DNA of 64,000 nucleotides from NCBI GenBank assembly GCA_029204225.1, contig MU831978.1:1-64000 (forward strand), written 5' to 3'. Made by a program: the position numbers and the translations under genes. The notes beneath the pieces were generated by a model. It saw only the letters and a list, made by a program, of their open reading frames with translations. It was not told where the DNA came from and did no database searches. The stretch is from Diphasiastrum complanatum (taxonomy: Eukaryota; Streptophyta; Lycopodiopsida; Lycopodiales; Lycopodiaceae). Positions 61,881 through 64,000 of the stretch are shown here, piece by piece. How positions within the stretch are numbered: the stretch's first letter is position 1; each line of letters opens with the position of its first letter.

Positions 61881-63871
61881 TCATTGAGATACATATATGT
61901 GCAATGAGATCATCATGAAATCACAAGACATGCTATAAAATGTGATCGACAATGTTGAGGTGGAAGCAAAGTCAAAAAACATGCCATGCCAACTTGTAAA
62001 AAATTTATGCCAGTCATGAGACTTTAGTCCACTTAGCTTGTTGTCTCTTGTAAGGCACCCTTTAGGCATTGCATGTGTCCTGTCAGAGTTCGAAATGAGA
62101 CTATTGCCCTCTTTATAATCGTCTCTTCTCTCCTCGAGAAGATTCATGGGGCCTTTGGTAGGACAATTGAAGTCCCCATCGTTTGTGGCCATATATTGGC
62201 CATCTTTTCCACTTCTTTTAAGTTAGCTCGTGCGTTTTTTTAATTTTCGACCCGATCAAGTGTTCCCAAATCATGCTCCCGGCATTCTTGAATATGTGCA
62301 TCGGGTCCAAAAGATGGTTTATCAACAATTCCCCCCAGTATGGGGGTTCATGAAATATTGATAGCATCTTCATGCCGGGAGGGAGTCGCCCTAGATCTTG
62401 ATTGGATCTCCAAAACTGAAGCCAATCACTTGCCTACAATGTTAACAAACAAGCACACACATTTAATGTAGATTATATATCGTTAGAAGAAGAGAGTAAT
62501 CATAAAATAAATAAATGACATGTACCATTAATTGGCCCAAACATGTATTGTACCTTCATGGAATGAGGACGTTGACCAATTAGCCCATCACACATAGGGT
62601 GATCGGGTGGAAGGTATCTAGTGTGGCCCTCATAAACCATCTTTCGTAGATGTTGTGAGTGGCATGCTTGCAAATACTCGCCACAAGCGGGGCATTGTAG
62701 CCACTAGTTTGGAGCCCTACATTGAGACAAAACAACCAACTTAATCGTGGGTCCAATGTTCGAATTGAAAGAAAATTTGTAGATGAGCATAAAATCTAGT
62801 ATAATAGCATGAATCAAACCAATAGCAAGGATATCTCACCTGAACATTCCCCATATCCAGGAAAGTCATGCATTGTCCACATCAAGATCCCCTTTACCAC
62901 AAAATGTCTTTGTCTCAGTGGTCTTGATATATCGCTCACTTGAACTCCTTACCATAGAATCTTTAGCTCATCTATCAAGGGAGCCATATACATGTCCATA
63001 TTGTTTGCGTTATATTTTTCCGGAATAAGAAAGGTGAGCATTAAGTGCCCCTTCTTTATACTTAGCCAAGGGGGGATGTTGTAGTTTACAAGGACAACCG
63101 GCCAAGTGGACCATGATGTGGAGCGCAAACCAAATAGGTTCACACCATCCATCGTTGACCCCAAATGCAAATGGCGAGGCTCATCCCTAAACTCATGCCA
63201 GGTAGCATCCATGTGCTTCCATGCTGGAGAATCGATAGGGATCCTCATAGTATCGTCCGATGAACGACTACTCAAATGCCATGTCATTAGCTCCATGATG
63301 GAATTACACTTAAACATGTGGTGTATCCTGGGTATGATGGGAAAATGTCTTACCACCTTGGCGGGTATGGTCGCTCCTTGTAAATCTTGCTTGTAGCGGT
63401 ATTCCTCACAGCGTGGACACGTGCTTGCCTCCTCAAACACATCTCGATATAAGATGCAATCATTGGAACATGCATGAATACTCTTGTAATCCATGCTGAC
63501 CGCAAATAGCATTTTCTTGGCTTCTTGTCGAGATGTTATTTGGGGGCAACATTTATCTGAGCAAACTGAGACAAAATATATATTTATGTGATTAGTTATA
63601 TATAGTTTCTCGCAACGCATGAACTAAAAATAAAATGAGATTAGAGCATTTGTCTATAACACACATGAAGCTAGCAAGCTTACCCAAACAACTCCATGAC
63701 GCTCGCATCCGACCACATGTACTTAGTTTGCAACTTCAAAAGTAACAAACAAGCTCGCAACTTTAAAATTTGTCCACCCTTGTACAAAGGAGTGGATGCC
63801 AAGCCACATATCATCTCTTTTTCCCTTCTCAATGTGGCCTCGAGTGGGTTTGTGAGGAATGCATCCATCAT
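61881..63871 (-). pseudogene. Tnp2-type CACTA transposase (introns or breaks)
   Basis: 63871-63680: EATLRREKEMICGLASTPLY, TKYMWSDASVMELF. 63620-62949: MDYKSIHACSNDCILYRDVF, CPRCEEYRYK, VVRHFPIIPRIHHMFKCNSI, HLHLGSTMDGVNLFGLRSTS, WPVVLVNYNIPPWLSIKKGH and MYMAPLIDELKILW, the typical Tnp2 (PF02992) sequence. 62192-61881: KLSGLKSHDWHKFF, the motif at the Tnp2/DUF4218 border. Gaps of several hundred bases (62200-62940) probably hold introns and further broken Tnp2 sequence. In the element this protein excises and inserts the transposon. Confidence 0.85.
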
Positions 63872-64000
63872 GTCATCCTCGTCTCCCTCGTGATCATGTC
63901 ATCCTCATCCCCCTTGTGATCATGCAATGTGAATGGCACATCCTCATGTACTGTGTCTCCTCAGGACATATCTTTGTGCAAGTCCACGGGTGGTGTATGT

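Larger units (their letters stand above)
61172..64000 (-). mobile_element. CACTA (En/Spm) transposon, runs off the window
   Basis: Minus-strand blocks from right to left: the Tnp2 transposase N-terminal region (63871-63680), core (63620-62949) and C-terminal region (62192-61881), then a DUF4218-like part (61768-61480) and a DUF4216-like part (61324-61172) ending at the Copia. The order is that of plant CACTA transposases. The 5' end is outside the window, and the 3' TIR left of 54876 could not be found. Confidence 0.85.

Overview
The window reads as nuclear DNA of a land plant with a large, repeat-choked genome. Plant-type Copia and chromodomain Gypsy retrotransposons (primer-binding sites of the initiator tRNA-Met type), L1-like LINEs, a CACTA (Tnp2) transposon and a DUF659 hAT relic are interleaved with a single host gene that has many introns. 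I cannot name the species. Introns of up to 17.3 kb and the presence of a queuine tRNA-ribosyltransferase gene make me lean to a non-angiosperm such as a fern, but this is inference.

Host gene. Thirteen minus-strand exons between 30761 and 775 encode the eukaryotic tRNA-guanine (queuine) transglycosylase catalytic subunit (QTRT1/TGT). I assembled them by eye. All 12 splice junctions have GT donors and AG acceptors and keep phase, and the product carries both active-site aspartates, the CxCxxC...H zinc site and the eukaryotic GGLAGGE loop. Exon 1 (N-terminus) was not found. Two introns are stuffed with transposons: 2529-9131 (6.6 kb) and 9238-26541 (17.3 kb).

LINE block, 10976-22560. Four L1-like copies lie head to tail on the minus strand. 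Each ends in a (CTTT)n(CT)n tail (GA on the plus strand), and each starts directly at the CT tail of its neighbour. One copy has an intact 1199-aa endonuclease/reverse-transcriptase ORF (11209-14808). One is an ORF1-only 'half-LINE' (17593-19180). One is split by a 2057-bp TG...CA insertion with a 5-bp target duplication (19960-22016). A fifth, internally deleted LINE lies at 2766-5237.

22.9-37.6 kb: a Copia 3' end with its LTR, short palindrome-rich elements with terminal inverted repeats, a recent 140-bp tandem duplication, the 5' TGT exons, a dispersed repeat shared with 43-44 kb, a roughly 1-kb inverted repeat (35.04-36.07 kb), a ~350-bp tandem array (36.4-37.2 kb) and an 82-bp (CT)n tract.

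37.7-54.9 kb: a decayed DUF659/hAT transposase, a 5'-truncated chromodomain Gypsy with its 3' LTR, a second Gypsy of the same family on the other strand (LTR, PBS and gag only) inserted into an older Gypsy RT, a decayed gag relic, a Copia gag fragment, and two rotted Copia pol relics.

54.9-64 kb: a CACTA transposon, minus strand and running off the right end, into which a complete 6240-bp Copia element inserted (two 737-bp LTRs about 1% different, TSD ATCAG). Removing the Copia and one TSD restores the 3' end of the CACTA reading frame exactly. The Copia polyprotein lies in one frame broken by three TAG codons and a 2-base slippage.
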